Source: an uncultured Phocaeicola sp. (GTDB lineage: Bacteria > Bacteroidota > Bacteroidia > Bacteroidales > Bacteroidaceae). Taken from it: DNA of 64,000 nucleotides. The notes beneath the pieces were generated by a model. The model was not told where the DNA came from. It was given only the letters and a program-made list of their open reading frames with translations, and ran no database searches. The DNA is taken from the NCBI GenBank assembly GCA_944320815.1, contig CALUIZ010000011.1, forward strand, positions 30,757 to 94,756. Direction: 5' to 3'. This document shows positions 24,584-33,858 of the stretch, piece by piece (position 1 is the stretch's first letter; the number at the start of each line of letters is the position of its first letter). Position numbers and translations under genes: made by a program.

Positions 24584-26776
24584 TTATCTGATGAACAGAA
24601 GTTCACGATATTTGGGCAACGTCCACAATTCATCGGCGACGATAAGTTCCAGCTTGTCTATCTGATAACGTATTTTCTCCATTTTAGGTTCCACCGTGTC
24701 GTGGTAAGCTATCGCCTTCTCACGCTCGTTCTCAATCTTGTTCGCCACTTTGCGTGCGTTGATGAGCTCCTCTACTCCCGTCTCGATAGTTTGTGTACGT
24801 TCGGCAATCTCCTCAATGAGTTTCATGTTGCGCGCGCACAGTTTCTCGGCCTTTTCGGCCGGGAATATCTGATGCATGTCCAGCACGTTCTTGGCCAGGC
24901 GGCTTTGGTAGTGCGTGGCCACAGGCACGATATGGTTCATCGTTATGTCGCCCATCACACGCGCTTCTATCTGTATGCGTTTGGTGTAGGTGTCCCACTT
25001 CACCTCGTTCCTCGCCTCAAGTTCCTTGCGGTTCATCACGTTCATTGTCTCAAACATGCGCACGGAGTCTTCTTTCAGGTAACTGTCGAAGATGACGGGG
25101 CAGCTCGTCTCACAATCCAGTCCGCGGCGTTTGGCCTCCTCCACCCATTCGTCGGAATATCCGTTTCCGTCAAAGCGGATGGGCCTGCAGGTCTTGATGT
25201 CTTCACGCAGCACGTCGATTATGGCATCGGTCTGGTCCTGTCCTTTCCCGATGAGTGCGTCTACGCGGCGTTTGAAGTCGGTAAGGGCTTCAGCCACGGC
25301 AGTGTTGAGCGCAATCATGCCCGAAGCACAGTTCGCTTCGCTTCCCACGGCACGGAACTCAAAACGGTTGCCGGTGAAGGCAAAGGGCGATGTGCGGTTA
25401 CGGTCGGTGTTGTCGATGAGCAGTTCCGGTATCTCCGGGATGTCGAGCTTCATGCCCTGTTTCCCGGTTACATTGAACAGGTTGTCCTTGTCGCTTTTCT
25501 CGATATGGTCGAGTAGTTCGGAAAGCTGTTTCCCGAGGAATGAGGATATGATGGCGGGAGGAGCCTCGTTCGCGCCCAGCCGGTGTGCGTTCGTCGCGCT
25601 CATTATCGATGCTTTGAGCAGACCGTTGTGGCGGTACACACCCATGAGCGTCTCCACCACGAAAGTGACGAAGCGCAGGTTTTCGACCGGAGTCTTGCCG
25701 GGTGCGTGCAGCAGCACACCTTTGTCGGTGGAAAGACTCCAGTTGTTGTGCTTGCCCGAGCCATTTATGCCGGAAAACGGTTTCTCATGCAGCAATACAC
25801 GGAAGCCGTGTTTGCGTGCCACCTTCTTCATCAACGACATCAGAAGCATGTTGTGGTCGTTGGCGATGTTGGCCTCCTCGAATATGGGAGCTATCTCAAA
25901 CTGGTTGGGCGCGACTTCGTTATGACGGGTCTTGCACGGTATGGCCAGTTCCAGTGCCTGTATCTCCAGATCTTTCATGAAAGCCTGCACGCGGTCGGGG
26001 ATGGTGCCGAAATAATGGTCGTCCATCTGCTGGTTTTTGGCCGAATCGTGTCCCATGAGGGTGCGGCCTGTCAGAACCAGGTCAGGACGTGCGTTGTACA
26101 GCCCTTCGTCTACAAGAAAATACTCCTGTTCCCAGCCCAGATTGCATGTCACTTTCTTCACTTTCGGATCAAAATAATGGCAGACATCTGTGGCGGCGAT
26201 GTTCACGGCATGCAGTGCGCGGAGCAGGGGAGCCTTATAGTCCAGTGCCTCTCCCGTGTATGAAATGAATATCGTCGGGATGCAAAGCGTGTCGTCCATG
26301 ATGAATACAGGCGATGTGGGGTCCCAGGCAGAGTATCCGCGCGCTTCGAACGTGTTGCGTATTCCGCCGTTGGGGAATGAACTCGCGTCGGGCTCCTGCT
26401 GTACGAGCAGTTTGCCGGAGAATTCTTCAATCATTCCGCCTTTTCCGTCGTGCTCGATGAAGGCATCATGCTTTTCGGCAGTGCCTTCGGTGAGCGGCTG
26501 GAACCAGTGGGTGTAGTGTGTCACCCCGTTTTCTTCCGCCCATTTCTTCATGCCTGCAGCTACGGCATCCGCAATCGAGCGGTCGAGGCATGAGCCATTG
26601 TCGATGACGTCGATCATTGTCTCATACACCGACGGCGGCAGATACTTGTACATCTTGGCCCGGTTGAATACGTTTTTCCCGAAATACTCTGACGGCCGCT
26701 CCGTCGGGGCAACCACGTCCAAAGGCTTTTTCTGAAAAGCACTTTCTACTACTTTGAATCTTAAGTTTGTCATCAT
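24584..26776 (-). CDS. glnN: Glutamine synthetase type III
   Basis: The 730-aa protein has the length of GSIII, the large hexameric type typical of Bacteroides (types I and II are near 450 or 350 aa). It makes glutamine from glutamate, ammonia and ATP. Recognisable blocks are the N-terminal GSIII region (FGKNVFNRAKMYKYLP), the ATP/metal-site segments GWEQEYFLVD and NKHN-type SGKHNNWSLSTDKG, and ENRTSPFAF-like RNRTSPFAFTGNRFEFR. It starts 49 bases after the dapL stop on the same strand, so it is probably the last gene of the barrel-dapF-dapL-glnN operon. PII and AmtB are divergently encoded nearby. Confidence 0.96.
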   Translation of the reverse strand: MMTNLRFKVVESAFQKKPLDVVAPTERPSEYFGKNVFNRAKMYKYLPPSVYETMIDVIDNGSCLDRSIADAVAAGMKKWAEENGVTHYTHWFQPLTEGTAEKHDAFIEHDGKGGMIEEFSGKLLVQQEPDASSFPNGGIRNTFEARGYSAWDPTSPVFIMDDTLCIPTIFISYTGEALDYKAPLLRALHAVNIAATDVCHYFDPKVKKVTCNLGWEQEYFLVDEGLYNARPDLVLTGRTLMGHDSAKNQQMDDHYFGTIPDRVQAFMKDLEIQALELAIPCKTRHNEVAPNQFEIAPIFEEANIANDHNMLLMSLMKKVARKHGFRVLLHEKPFSGINGSGKHNNWSLSTDKGVLLHAPGKTPVENLRFVTFVVETLMGVYRHNGLLKASIMSATNAHRLGANEAPPAIISSFLGKQLSELLDHIEKSDKDNLFNVTGKQGMKLDIPEIPELLIDNTDRNRTSPFAFTGNRFEFRAVGSEANCASGMIALNTAVAEALTDFKRRVDALIGKGQDQTDAIIDVLREDIKTCRPIRFDGNGYSDEWVEEAKRRGLDCETSCPVIFDSYLKEDSVRMFETMNVMNRKELEARNEVKWDTYTKRIQIEARVMGDITMNHIVPVATHYQSRLAKNVLDMHQIFPAEKAEKLCARNMKLIEEIAERTQTIETGVEELINARKVANKIENEREKAIAYHDTVEPKMEKIRYQIDKLELIVADELWTLPKYRELLFIR

Positions 26777-26825
26777 GTAAAATGTTGATTGTTTTGTTTT
26801 TTGTGTTCTGTCAATATGTAAGGGT

Positions 26826-28052
26826 TTACAGCCATTTTCTCAGCCGTCTCATCGCTTCGGCGCAGTCTTCGCGCTTCCCGAAGGCTGTAAGTCTGACGTA
26901 ACCCTCGCCGCTCGGTCCGAAGCCTACGCCTGGCGTGCATACTACGTGGGCATTGTATAGCATCTGCTCAAAGAAACGCCGGCTGCTTTCACCGTTGGGA
27001 ACCTTGAGCCAGATATAGGGGGCATTCTGTCCGCCGTATACCTCCAGACCGAGTTCTGTGAGTGTGTCGCGCATGGTCCGGGCATTGTCCATGTAGTAGG
27101 CGATGGATTCCCTGACCTGTTCTTTGCCCGCCGGTGTATAAGTGGCTTCGGCCGCCCGCTGGCTGATGTAACTGGCACCGTTGAATTTTGTGCACTGGCG
27201 GCGGTGCCAGAGCTGGTTCAGCGATATCCGTTCCCCTCCCAGTGTGGCGGCGGTAACTTCTTTCGGCACAACCGTATAGCCACATCTTACGCCTGTAAAT
27301 CCGGCTGTCTTTGAATAGCTGTGAAACTCGATGGCCACTTTCCGCGCTCCTTTTATCTCGTATATGGAATGTGGAATGTCGGGGTCCTGTATGTATGCTT
27401 CATAAGCCGCGTCGTAGAAGATGAGCGTGTCATTCTTCAGAGCATAATTGACCCATTTGGACAGCTCTTCCTTTGAAAGGACAGTACCTGTGGGATTGTT
27501 CGGATAGCACAGATAGATGATGTCCACTCTGCGGTCGGGTATTTCCGGGATGAAGTCGTTTTCGGCTGTGCAGGGCAGGTAGGTTACATTGCTCCACTTC
27601 CCGTCTTTTATTGTTCCGGCTCGCCCTATCATCACGTTCGAGTCGATGTAAACCGGATATATCGGGTCGGTCACACCTATGCTGTTGTCCCAACGCACCA
27701 GTTCCTGAATATTGCCGGTGTCACTTTTTGCCCCGTCGTTGATGAATATCTCAGAGGCGTCCAGATGTATGCCGCGCGGCAGGAAATCGTTCTTCACGAT
27801 AGCTTCCCGCAGGAACAGGTATCCTTGTTCCGGTCCGTATCCCCGGAAGCCTTTTTCGGTGGCCATTTCGTCGACGGCTCTGTGCATGGATTCTGTCACT
27901 GCCGGACAGAGGGGCTGTGTGACATCGCCTATCCCCAGGCTTATCACATCCGCGTTGGGATGCGACACCTTGAAGGCGTTCACTTTTTTGGCTATGTCAG
28001 CGAACAGGTAATTGTTCGGCAATTTCAGGAAATGTTCATTTACTAATGCCAT
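26826..28052 (-). CDS. dapL: LL-diaminopimelate aminotransferase
   Basis: The 408-aa PLP-dependent class I/II aminotransferase converts tetrahydrodipicolinate directly to LL-diaminopimelate using glutamate as amino donor, the DAP-aminotransferase route to lysine and peptidoglycan. The PLP lysine is in [17 protein letters not shown]. The start [21 protein letters not shown] and the CYPNNPTG motif are typical of DapL. It is 31 bases after dapF and 49 before glnN. Grouping with glnN makes sense, since the pathway consumes glutamate nitrogen. Confidence 0.95.
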   Translation of the reverse strand: MALVNEHFLKLPNNYLFADIAKKVNAFKVSHPNADVISLGIGDVTQPLCPAVTESMHRAVDEMATEKGFRGYGPEQGYLFLREAIVKNDFLPRGIHLDASEIFINDGAKSDTGNIQELVRWDNSIGVTDPIYPVYIDSNVMIGRAGTIKDGKWSNVTYLPCTAENDFIPEIPDRRVDIIYLCYPNNPTGTVLSKEELSKWVNYALKNDTLIFYDAAYEAYIQDPDIPHSIYEIKGARKVAIEFHSYSKTAGFTGVRCGYTVVPKEVTAATLGGERISLNQLWHRRQCTKFNGASYISQRAAEATYTPAGKEQVRESIAYYMDNARTMRDTLTELGLEVYGGQNAPYIWLKVPNGESSRRFFEQMLYNAHVVCTPGVGFGPSGEGYVRLTAFGKREDCAEAMRRLRKWL

Positions 28053-28083
28053 ATCATTTTGTTTTTTGTCAGTGAGATTGTTC

Positions 28084-28947
28084 TTATTTGTCTGATGGTA
28101 TTTTTGTTTCGCCTTCGAATACGAATTCGGCAGGGCCTGTCATATAAATATGATTGTCTGTCTGGTTCCATTCTACTTCCAGTTCCCCTCCGTCCATTAC
28201 GATTGTATTCTTTTGTTCGGAACGTCCTGTCCTGACTGCGGCCACTGCGGTGGCGCATGCTCCGGTGCCACATGCCATGGTTATGCCGCTGCCACGCTCC
28301 CACACTCTTGCGCGTATGCGGCCGTCGTCCATCAGGCAGGCAAATTCTATGTTGCAACGTTGGGGAAACAGTGGGTTGGTTTCTAATGCGCATCCTAATC
28401 GGGGTACGTCCACGTCGTTTATGTCATGGGTAAAAATGACGAAATGTGGATTACCCATAGACACGAACGTGCCATGCAACTCTTGTCCACAGACAGTGAC
28501 AGGTCCGTCAATCATTGAACCGTTTGCTGTGTCCAGTAACCTACGGTCGGCAAAGCACGGCTCCTGCATGTCGACAGTAACGCTTTCCACGAGGTTGTCA
28601 TCACTGATGTGCAGTTCCAGTGTCTTGATGCCGGCTCGCGTCAGCAGTTTTATGGACGTTTTGTCTGTCAGTCTTTTTTCATACACATATTTACCTATGC
28701 AGCGGGAGGCATTTCCACACATCAAGGCTTCCGATCCGTCGGCATTGAATATGCGCATGGTGAAGTCAGCTTCCGGTATGGATGACCGTCCGATGAGCAC
28801 CAGTCCGTCACTGCCTATTCCCATGTGCCGGTCGCTCCATTTTCGTGCCAGAAACGCGGGGTCGGCTATTTGATAGTGTGCCGTATCTATATATATGTAA
28901 TCGTTTCCCGCTCCCTGCATTTTGGTGAACTTTATCATGTCTTCCAT
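28084..28947 (-). CDS. dapF: Diaminopimelate epimerase
   Basis: The 287-aa protein interconverts LL- and meso-diaminopimelate. Both catalytic cysteines are present in their motifs: [10 protein letters not shown] (Cys77) and [27 protein letters not shown] near the N-terminus is the family signature. Two starts are possible (28947 or the ATG three codons later); relatives begin near the second. It lies 31 bases upstream of dapL and 39 bases downstream of the outer-membrane protein gene. Confidence 0.96.
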   Translation of the reverse strand: MEDMIKFTKMQGAGNDYIYIDTAHYQIADPAFLARKWSDRHMGIGSDGLVLIGRSSIPEADFTMRIFNADGSEALMCGNASRCIGKYVYEKRLTDKTSIKLLTRAGIKTLELHISDDNLVESVTVDMQEPCFADRRLLDTANGSMIDGPVTVCGQELHGTFVSMGNPHFVIFTHDINDVDVPRLGCALETNPLFPQRCNIEFACLMDDGRIRARVWERGSGITMACGTGACATAVAAVRTGRSEQKNTIVMDGGELEVEWNQTDNHIYMTGPAEFVFEGETKIPSDK

Positions 28948-28986
28948 TTTGTCGTTTTTTTTAAAATTTCCTTTGTGCCGCTTCTG

Positions 28987-29697
28987 TTAGGGACACAGTG
29001 TGAAACCGAATACGAAATAAGATTTCTCTGTACTTGGATTGACAGATATTCCGGCGAACAACGGTAGGCTGAGCGTTTTTGTGACCTTGATGTCTTTCGT
29101 GGCTTTGAGCGAGACGTTCGTGACAGAGAAACCGTTACAGTCTGCATAAAAACTTGAGGCATAGGGAACTGCACCAGCGGTTGCCATCCACTCAAGTCCA
29201 CCAAGACTAAATGGAGCCCCAATTTCGAAATAGGACGAATAAGCGCGTTTGCCGTTTTTGTTGATGCCGTCATTACCCGCAAAATTGGTGTACCATTGTA
29301 TTGCCACAGGACCGAAATCATAGCCGATATTAGCTTCAAACACATGCGAAGTGCTGTGTGACGCATAATTGAAATAACGGTCATTGGGAGAGTTAAACCA
29401 ATAGTCGGTCACTCCGATATTCAGTCCTCCGGTCTTGTATGCAAGTGTCAAATCAAATTCCTTGGTGTCATTGGAGTCCGTCAGTCCGACACTTCCCCAT
29501 GCCACAAGTGATATGTCTTTGTATGATAGTCCAAGAGTCGGTTGCAGGCTTGTATTTCCAAGGTCCTGTCCCCTCCATATGTATTGGTTCACAATGTCGG
29601 CCTGTACAATGCCTTTTACTCTGTCTTGTGCTGCGGTCGGTGCGACTATACTTAACGTCACAGCCAACATCATTACTTTTCTCTCCATCTCTTTCAT
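28987..29697 (-). CDS. Outer-membrane beta-barrel protein (TorF-like porin candidate)
   Basis: The 236-aa protein has an N-terminal signal peptide (cleavage near APTAAQ, residue 24). The mature part is a run of alternating amphipathic strands (QADIVNQYIWRGQDLG, then LVAWGSVGLTDS, and an aromatic C-terminal strand ending SYFVFGFTLCP). The QYIWRGQDLG block is typical of TorF/Gcw_chp-like putative porins. It is the first gene of the operon leading to dapF, dapL and glnN and is divergent from PII-AmtB. I infer a role in passage of a nitrogen-containing solute across the outer membrane, but no substrate is known. Confidence 0.7.
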   Translation of the reverse strand: MKEMERKVMMLAVTLSIVAPTAAQDRVKGIVQADIVNQYIWRGQDLGNTSLQPTLGLSYKDISLVAWGSVGLTDSNDTKEFDLTLAYKTGGLNIGVTDYWFNSPNDRYFNYASHSTSHVFEANIGYDFGPVAIQWYTNFAGNDGINKNGKRAYSSYFEIGAPFSLGGLEWMATAGAVPYASSFYADCNGFSVTNVSLKATKDIKVTKTLSLPLFAGISVNPSTEKSYFVFGFTLCP

Positions 29698-29777
29698 ATA
29701 TTATTGTATTTATAATGAAATGCTGTCATAGAGACTGATATTTGTTGTTGATTATTTCTTTTTGATTTTTATGGTGG

Positions 29778-29785
29778 CAAATGTA
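29778..29785 (-). promoter_or_regulatory. Bacteroides -7 box for the barrel-dapF-dapL-glnN operon
   Basis: TACATTTG on the minus strand, 81 bases ahead of the ATG. It lies in a 490-bp AT-rich divergent intergenic region (29698-30187) that also holds the glnK promoter. The rest shows no hairpin or known riboswitch I can identify and may contain regulator sites. Confidence 0.5.
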
Positions 29786-30094
29786 TTGCATTTTGAAATA
29801 GGATTAATCGGTTTTATACACAAATGCTCATATTTTCTTGCTTCTCTTTTATTGTGTTGTAAAAACGGGTTATTCTTATTGCGATTTGTAATGTTTTGTG
29901 TCTGTTGATGTTTTAAATTGTAATTTTTGTCTTGGCTGTAGCAAGAAAATAGCATTATTTTAATCGGGAGTCTGTCGGTGTTGCAGTTTGTTGCATTTAT
30001 AGTTGTTTTGACTTTCAATCTAAAACAAACATTACTATTTTCCGGATAAATAGATATAAGGATGAAGCTTTTGTTGTGTAATGATATTGAAATA

Positions 30095-30125
30095 TTGTTT
30101 TATGTATCAAAATGGTATATGTTTG
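30095..30125 (+). promoter_or_regulatory. Promoter of glnK-amtB-asnB
   Basis: TTG (30095-30097), a 20-base spacer and TATGTTTG (30118-30125) match the Bacteroides promoter pattern, about 62 bases before the glnK ATG. Confidence 0.7.
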
Positions 30126-30187
30126 CCGTTGAAAGCTTTCTTTTTAATCATATATTTATTATTTACATAGCAAAAAGATGAGGAATT

Positions 30188-30544
30188 ATGAAGAAGATTG
30201 AAGCAATCATCCGCAAGTCAAGATTTGAGGATGTAAAAAAGGCTTTGCTTGAAGCTGACATCGAATGGTTTTCTTATTATGATGTGCGTGGGAACGGAAA
30301 GGCGCGTCAGGGACGCATTTATCGTGGCATTGTGTATGACACCAGTTCAATAGAACGTACGCTTGTTTCGCTTGTCGTACGCGACAAGAATGTAGAGAAG
30401 TCGGTACAGGCCATACTGAATGCAGCCCAGACCGGGGAGATAGGTGACGGACGCATCTTCATAATGCCCGTGGATGGCGCCATAAGAATACGCACCGGCG
30501 AGCGTGGGGATATTGCCCTGTATAATGCGGAGCAGGAAATATGA
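30188..30544 (+). CDS. glnK: PII nitrogen-regulatory protein
   Basis: The 118-aa protein starts MKKIEAIIRKSRFEDVKKAL, a standard PII opening, and contains the ATP-site block GEIGDGRIFIMPVDGAIRIRTG. The T-loop (about residues 35-56) reads NGKARQGRIYRGIVYDTSS. Tyr50 aligns with the uridylylated Tyr51 of E. coli GlnB and Tyr45 with Tyr46. PII proteins bind ATP/ADP and 2-oxoglutarate and gate AmtB, so the position directly before amtB points to the GlnK role. Whether it is uridylylated here cannot be told. Confidence 0.93.
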   Translation: MKKIEAIIRKSRFEDVKKALLEADIEWFSYYDVRGNGKARQGRIYRGIVYDTSSIERTLVSLVVRDKNVEKSVQAILNAAQTGEIGDGRIFIMPVDGAIRIRTGERGDIALYNAEQEI

Positions 30545-30599
30545 TGACAGTTGGAGAGAATTAAAAAAATAAAAGGTAAAAAGATTTGGAGGACTTGTT

Positions 30600-31961
30600 A
30601 TGAAAGAGTATGGATTTTCTTATTTCATAGGTAAAAGGTGGCTTGTGACGGCGGTCATGGCAGGATTGTTTTCAGCGAGCGCATGGGCTGACGGCACGGC
30701 GGATGCCGCTGCGCCCATGCTCGACAGCGGCGATACGGCATGGATGATGACAGCTACGGCATTGGTGTTGCTCATGTCAATTCCCGGTATCGCCCTGTTC
30801 TACGGCGGTTTGGTGAGACAGAAGAATGTCTTAAGCATCATCATGCAGACCATGCTGATTGTCGGCGTTATTAGTATATTATGGGTTTCAATAGGTTATA
30901 CATGGTCGTTCGGCACAGGTTTCAAAGATTCGGACAATCCTTTGTTCTTTATTATCGGAGGATTTGACAAAGCCTTCTTGAACGGCATCACTCCATCCAC
31001 GCTCACTGCGGGAGGTATTCCGGAACTGGTGTTTGTCATGTTCCAGTGCATGTTCGCGTTGATAACACCCGCACTGATACTTGGTGCATTTGCGGAAAGG
31101 ATAAAGTTCAAGGGCTACATGATATTCACAATCCTGTGGGTGGTACTGGCATATTTCCCTATGGCCCATTGGGTATGGGGAGGCGGTTTCCTGCAGGAAA
31201 TGGGAGCGATAGATTTTGCTGGAGGTACTGTGGTGCATATCAATGCCGGAATCTCGGCACTTGTCATGGCGTTGATGATTGGCAAGAGAGAAGATTATAA
31301 GGTGGGACATCCCATCACGCCGCACAATATCACTTTCGTGTTCCTCGGCACTTCGTTCCTCTGGTTGGGATGGTTTGGATTCAATGCGGGCAGTGGTCTG
31401 GCAGCCGACGGCATCGCCGCCAATGCCATATTGGTGACGCATATAGCCACTGCGACCGCAGCCGTTGTATGGATGGCTATCGACTGGATATTCAACAAGA
31501 AGCCTACCACTGTGGGTGCGTGCACCGGGGCTGTGGCCGGGCTTGTGGCGATAACGCCTGCCGCCGGATCCACCGGACTACTCGGAGCATTCTGTATTGG
31601 TCTGATCACACCTGTGGTATGCTTTTTCATGGTTGCTGTGATAAAGCCTAAGTTCAAGTACGATGACGCGCTCGACGCTTTCGGCGTGCATGGCATCGGC
31701 GGTGTGGTGGGTTCAATCCTCACCGGTGTTTTTGCCACGCGCAGTATCACGGGCGATGGCGGAGTCGAAGGGGCCCTTTACGGAGACTGGCACCAGCTGT
31801 GGGTTCAGGTTGTCGCTACGCTTGTTTCGGTGGCATTCAGTGCGGTGGTGACATTCGTGCTCTACAAAATCGTCGATGCGCTTGTCGGAATGAGGGTCGA
31901 CAGACGTGTGGAAGAGGAAGGACTTGACATCTATGAGCACGGAGAAAGTGCATACAATTAA
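30600..31961 (+). CDS. amtB: Ammonium transporter
   Basis: The 453-aa protein has an N-terminal signal peptide (residues 13-30, ending SASAWA) followed by about 11 transmembrane helices. Both pore histidines are in context: AHWVWGGGF and HGIGGVVGSILTG. It conducts ammonia/ammonium across the inner membrane. A clear GGAGG lies 9 bases before the ATG, unusual for this genome and suggesting strong translation. It lies 55 bases after glnK and 57 before asnB. Confidence 0.96.
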   Translation: MKEYGFSYFIGKRWLVTAVMAGLFSASAWADGTADAAAPMLDSGDTAWMMTATALVLLMSIPGIALFYGGLVRQKNVLSIIMQTMLIVGVISILWVSIGYTWSFGTGFKDSDNPLFFIIGGFDKAFLNGITPSTLTAGGIPELVFVMFQCMFALITPALILGAFAERIKFKGYMIFTILWVVLAYFPMAHWVWGGGFLQEMGAIDFAGGTVVHINAGISALVMALMIGKREDYKVGHPITPHNITFVFLGTSFLWLGWFGFNAGSGLAADGIAANAILVTHIATATAAVVWMAIDWIFNKKPTTVGACTGAVAGLVAITPAAGSTGLLGAFCIGLITPVVCFFMVAVIKPKFKYDDALDAFGVHGIGGVVGSILTGVFATRSITGDGGVEGALYGDWHQLWVQVVATLVSVAFSAVVTFVLYKIVDALVGMRVDRRVEEEGLDIYEHGESAYN

Positions 31962-32018
31962 ACGACAGGCAGCTATTGTAAAACATTAAATATTAATTGT
32001 CAACTATCAGATTGAATT

Positions 32019-33686
32019 ATGTGTGGTATTGTTTCAATTTTTAATATTGAGGAACAGACCTCTGCTCTGAGACAGAAAGCATTGCAGATGAGCGGAAAGA
32101 TACGTCATCGCGGACCCGACTGGAGCGGAATCTATTGCGGCGGTTCGGCCATATTGGCCCATGAACGGCTGGCAATCGTCGACCCGGAGTCGGGACGGCA
32201 GCCGCTTTTCAGTCCGGACAAGAAGCAGGTGCTGGCGGTCAACGGAGAAATCTACAACCATCAGGACATACGCAGGCGTTATGTCGGCAAATATCATTTC
32301 CAGACCGGAAGCGACTGTGAGGTGATTCTCGCTCTTTACCGTGAACGGGGCGATACGTTTCTGGACGAACTTGACGGCATTTTCGCCTTTGCCCTGTACG
32401 ATGTCGAGCGGAACGACTATCTCATCGCACGCGACCCCGTGGGGGTGATTCCCCTTTATTTCGGATATGACAAGGAAGGGCGGCTCTATGTGGCGAGCGA
32501 ACTGAAGGCACTCGAAGGCCAGTGTGACAGCTATGCCCCGTTTCCGCCCGGACACCTGCTCACCGGCCATGACACTGTTCCGCGGAGGTATTACGAAAGA
32601 GACTGGTTCAGCTATGACAATGTAAAGGATAATCCGGCGGACATCGATGAACTGCGGTGTGCGCTGGAGTCGGCGGTGCGCCGTCAGATGATGAGCGACG
32701 TGCCATACGGTGTGCTGTTGAGCGGCGGACTCGATTCGTCCATAATCAGTGCGGTGGCGCAGAAATACGCCAAACGTCGCATAGAAACAGAAGGGGAGGA
32801 GGCTGTATGGTGGCCCAGACTGCATTCGTTCGCTGTGGGACTGAAGGATGCGCCGGACCTTGCGAAAGCCCGTCTTGTGGCAGAACATATCGGCACGGTG
32901 CATCACGAGATAAACTATACCATACAGGAAGGGCTTGATGCGTTGAGCGACGTGGTTTATTTCACCGAAACTTACGATGTCACCACCATACGCGCGTCCA
33001 CTCCGATGTATCTGCTGGCGCGCGTCATCAAGAGCATGGGCGTGAAGATGGTGCTTTCCGGTGAGGGTGCCGATGAGATATTCGGCGGTTATCTGTATTT
33101 TCACAAGGCTCCGTCGGCCCGTGCGTTTCATGAGGAGACGGTGCGCAAGCTGTTCAAGTTGCATCTTTACGACTGTCTCCGTGCCAACAAGAGTCTGGCC
33201 GCCTGGGGAGTGGAAGGCCGGGTGCCGTTCCTTGACACTGAATTTCTCGATGTCGCCATGCGTCTGAATCCGTCGGCCAAGATGTGCCCCGGCGCAGTGG
33301 TGGAGAAAAGGATCTTGCGTGAGGCTTTTGCCCAGATGCTTCCTCCGGAGGTGGCATGGAGGCAGAAGGAGCAGTTCTCCGACGGGGTGGGGTATTCATG
33401 GATAGACACGCTTAAAAAGATAACTTCCGACAGCGTAACCGACGATGAGATGGCCCATGCCGCCCAACGTTTCCCCATCAATCCTCCGCGCAACAAGGAA
33501 GAGTATTTTTACCGTTCATTGTTTGCCGCTCACTTCCCGAGCGACAGTGCGGCGAAAAGTGTACCCAGTGTGCCGAGTGTAGCTTGCAGCACACAGGAGG
33601 CACTTGCGTGGGACAAGACGTTTGCCGGAATGAACGACCCCAGCGGGCGTGCCGTGAGCGGTGTGCACATGCAGGCTTACCAATAG
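32019..33686 (+). CDS. asnB: Asparagine synthase (glutamine-hydrolysing)
   Basis: The 555-aa protein begins MCGIVSIF, placing the class II glutaminase nucleophile at Cys2. The C-terminal synthetase domain has the PP-loop motif LLSGGLDSSI and the conserved GEGADEIFGGY. It transfers the glutamine amide to aspartate with ATP use. It follows amtB by 57 bases and is probably transcribed with glnK-amtB. A terminator lies 54 bases downstream. Confidence 0.96.
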   Translation: MCGIVSIFNIEEQTSALRQKALQMSGKIRHRGPDWSGIYCGGSAILAHERLAIVDPESGRQPLFSPDKKQVLAVNGEIYNHQDIRRRYVGKYHFQTGSDCEVILALYRERGDTFLDELDGIFAFALYDVERNDYLIARDPVGVIPLYFGYDKEGRLYVASELKALEGQCDSYAPFPPGHLLTGHDTVPRRYYERDWFSYDNVKDNPADIDELRCALESAVRRQMMSDVPYGVLLSGGLDSSIISAVAQKYAKRRIETEGEEAVWWPRLHSFAVGLKDAPDLAKARLVAEHIGTVHHEINYTIQEGLDALSDVVYFTETYDVTTIRASTPMYLLARVIKSMGVKMVLSGEGADEIFGGYLYFHKAPSARAFHEETVRKLFKLHLYDCLRANKSLAAWGVEGRVPFLDTEFLDVAMRLNPSAKMCPGAVVEKRILREAFAQMLPPEVAWRQKEQFSDGVGYSWIDTLKKITSDSVTDDEMAHAAQRFPINPPRNKEEYFYRSLFAAHFPSDSAAKSVPSVPSVACSTQEALAWDKTFAGMNDPSGRAVSGVHMQAYQ

Positions 33687-33740
33687 TCGCATGGCTTGCC
33701 GGTATCCATCCGGAAATACCCTGATATTCTTTCTGAAATG

Positions 33741-33777
33741 TCCGCTTGCTCCATCTGGAACAGGCGGATGTTTTTTT
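33741..33777 (+). terminator. Terminator of glnK-amtB-asnB
   Basis: TCCGCTTG pairs with CAGGCGGA (one G-T pair) around a 12-base loop, followed after TG by seven Ts. Confidence 0.75.
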
Positions 33778-33836
33778 ACCGGAAATATGTTTGTGTTTTT
33801 TCACTGACAATTGTTTTCATGAACTTGAAAATCGTA

Positions 33837-33844
33837 TAACTTTG
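33837..33844 (+). promoter_or_regulatory. Bacteroides -7 box for the polyferredoxin operon
   Basis: TAACTTTG. The predicted transcript start (about 33851) is only some 8 bases before the ATG at 33859, so in-frame ATGs at 33880 or 33889 are real alternatives. Confidence 0.55.
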
Positions 33845-33858
33845 CGGAAGCTAACTGA

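Noticed and set aside
24229..24591. A 120-codon plus-strand frame, and a 126-codon minus-strand frame (24531-24151), between the XRE and glnN genes
   Set aside because: They overlap each other, the XRE promoter and the glnN terminator, and neither reads like a protein.
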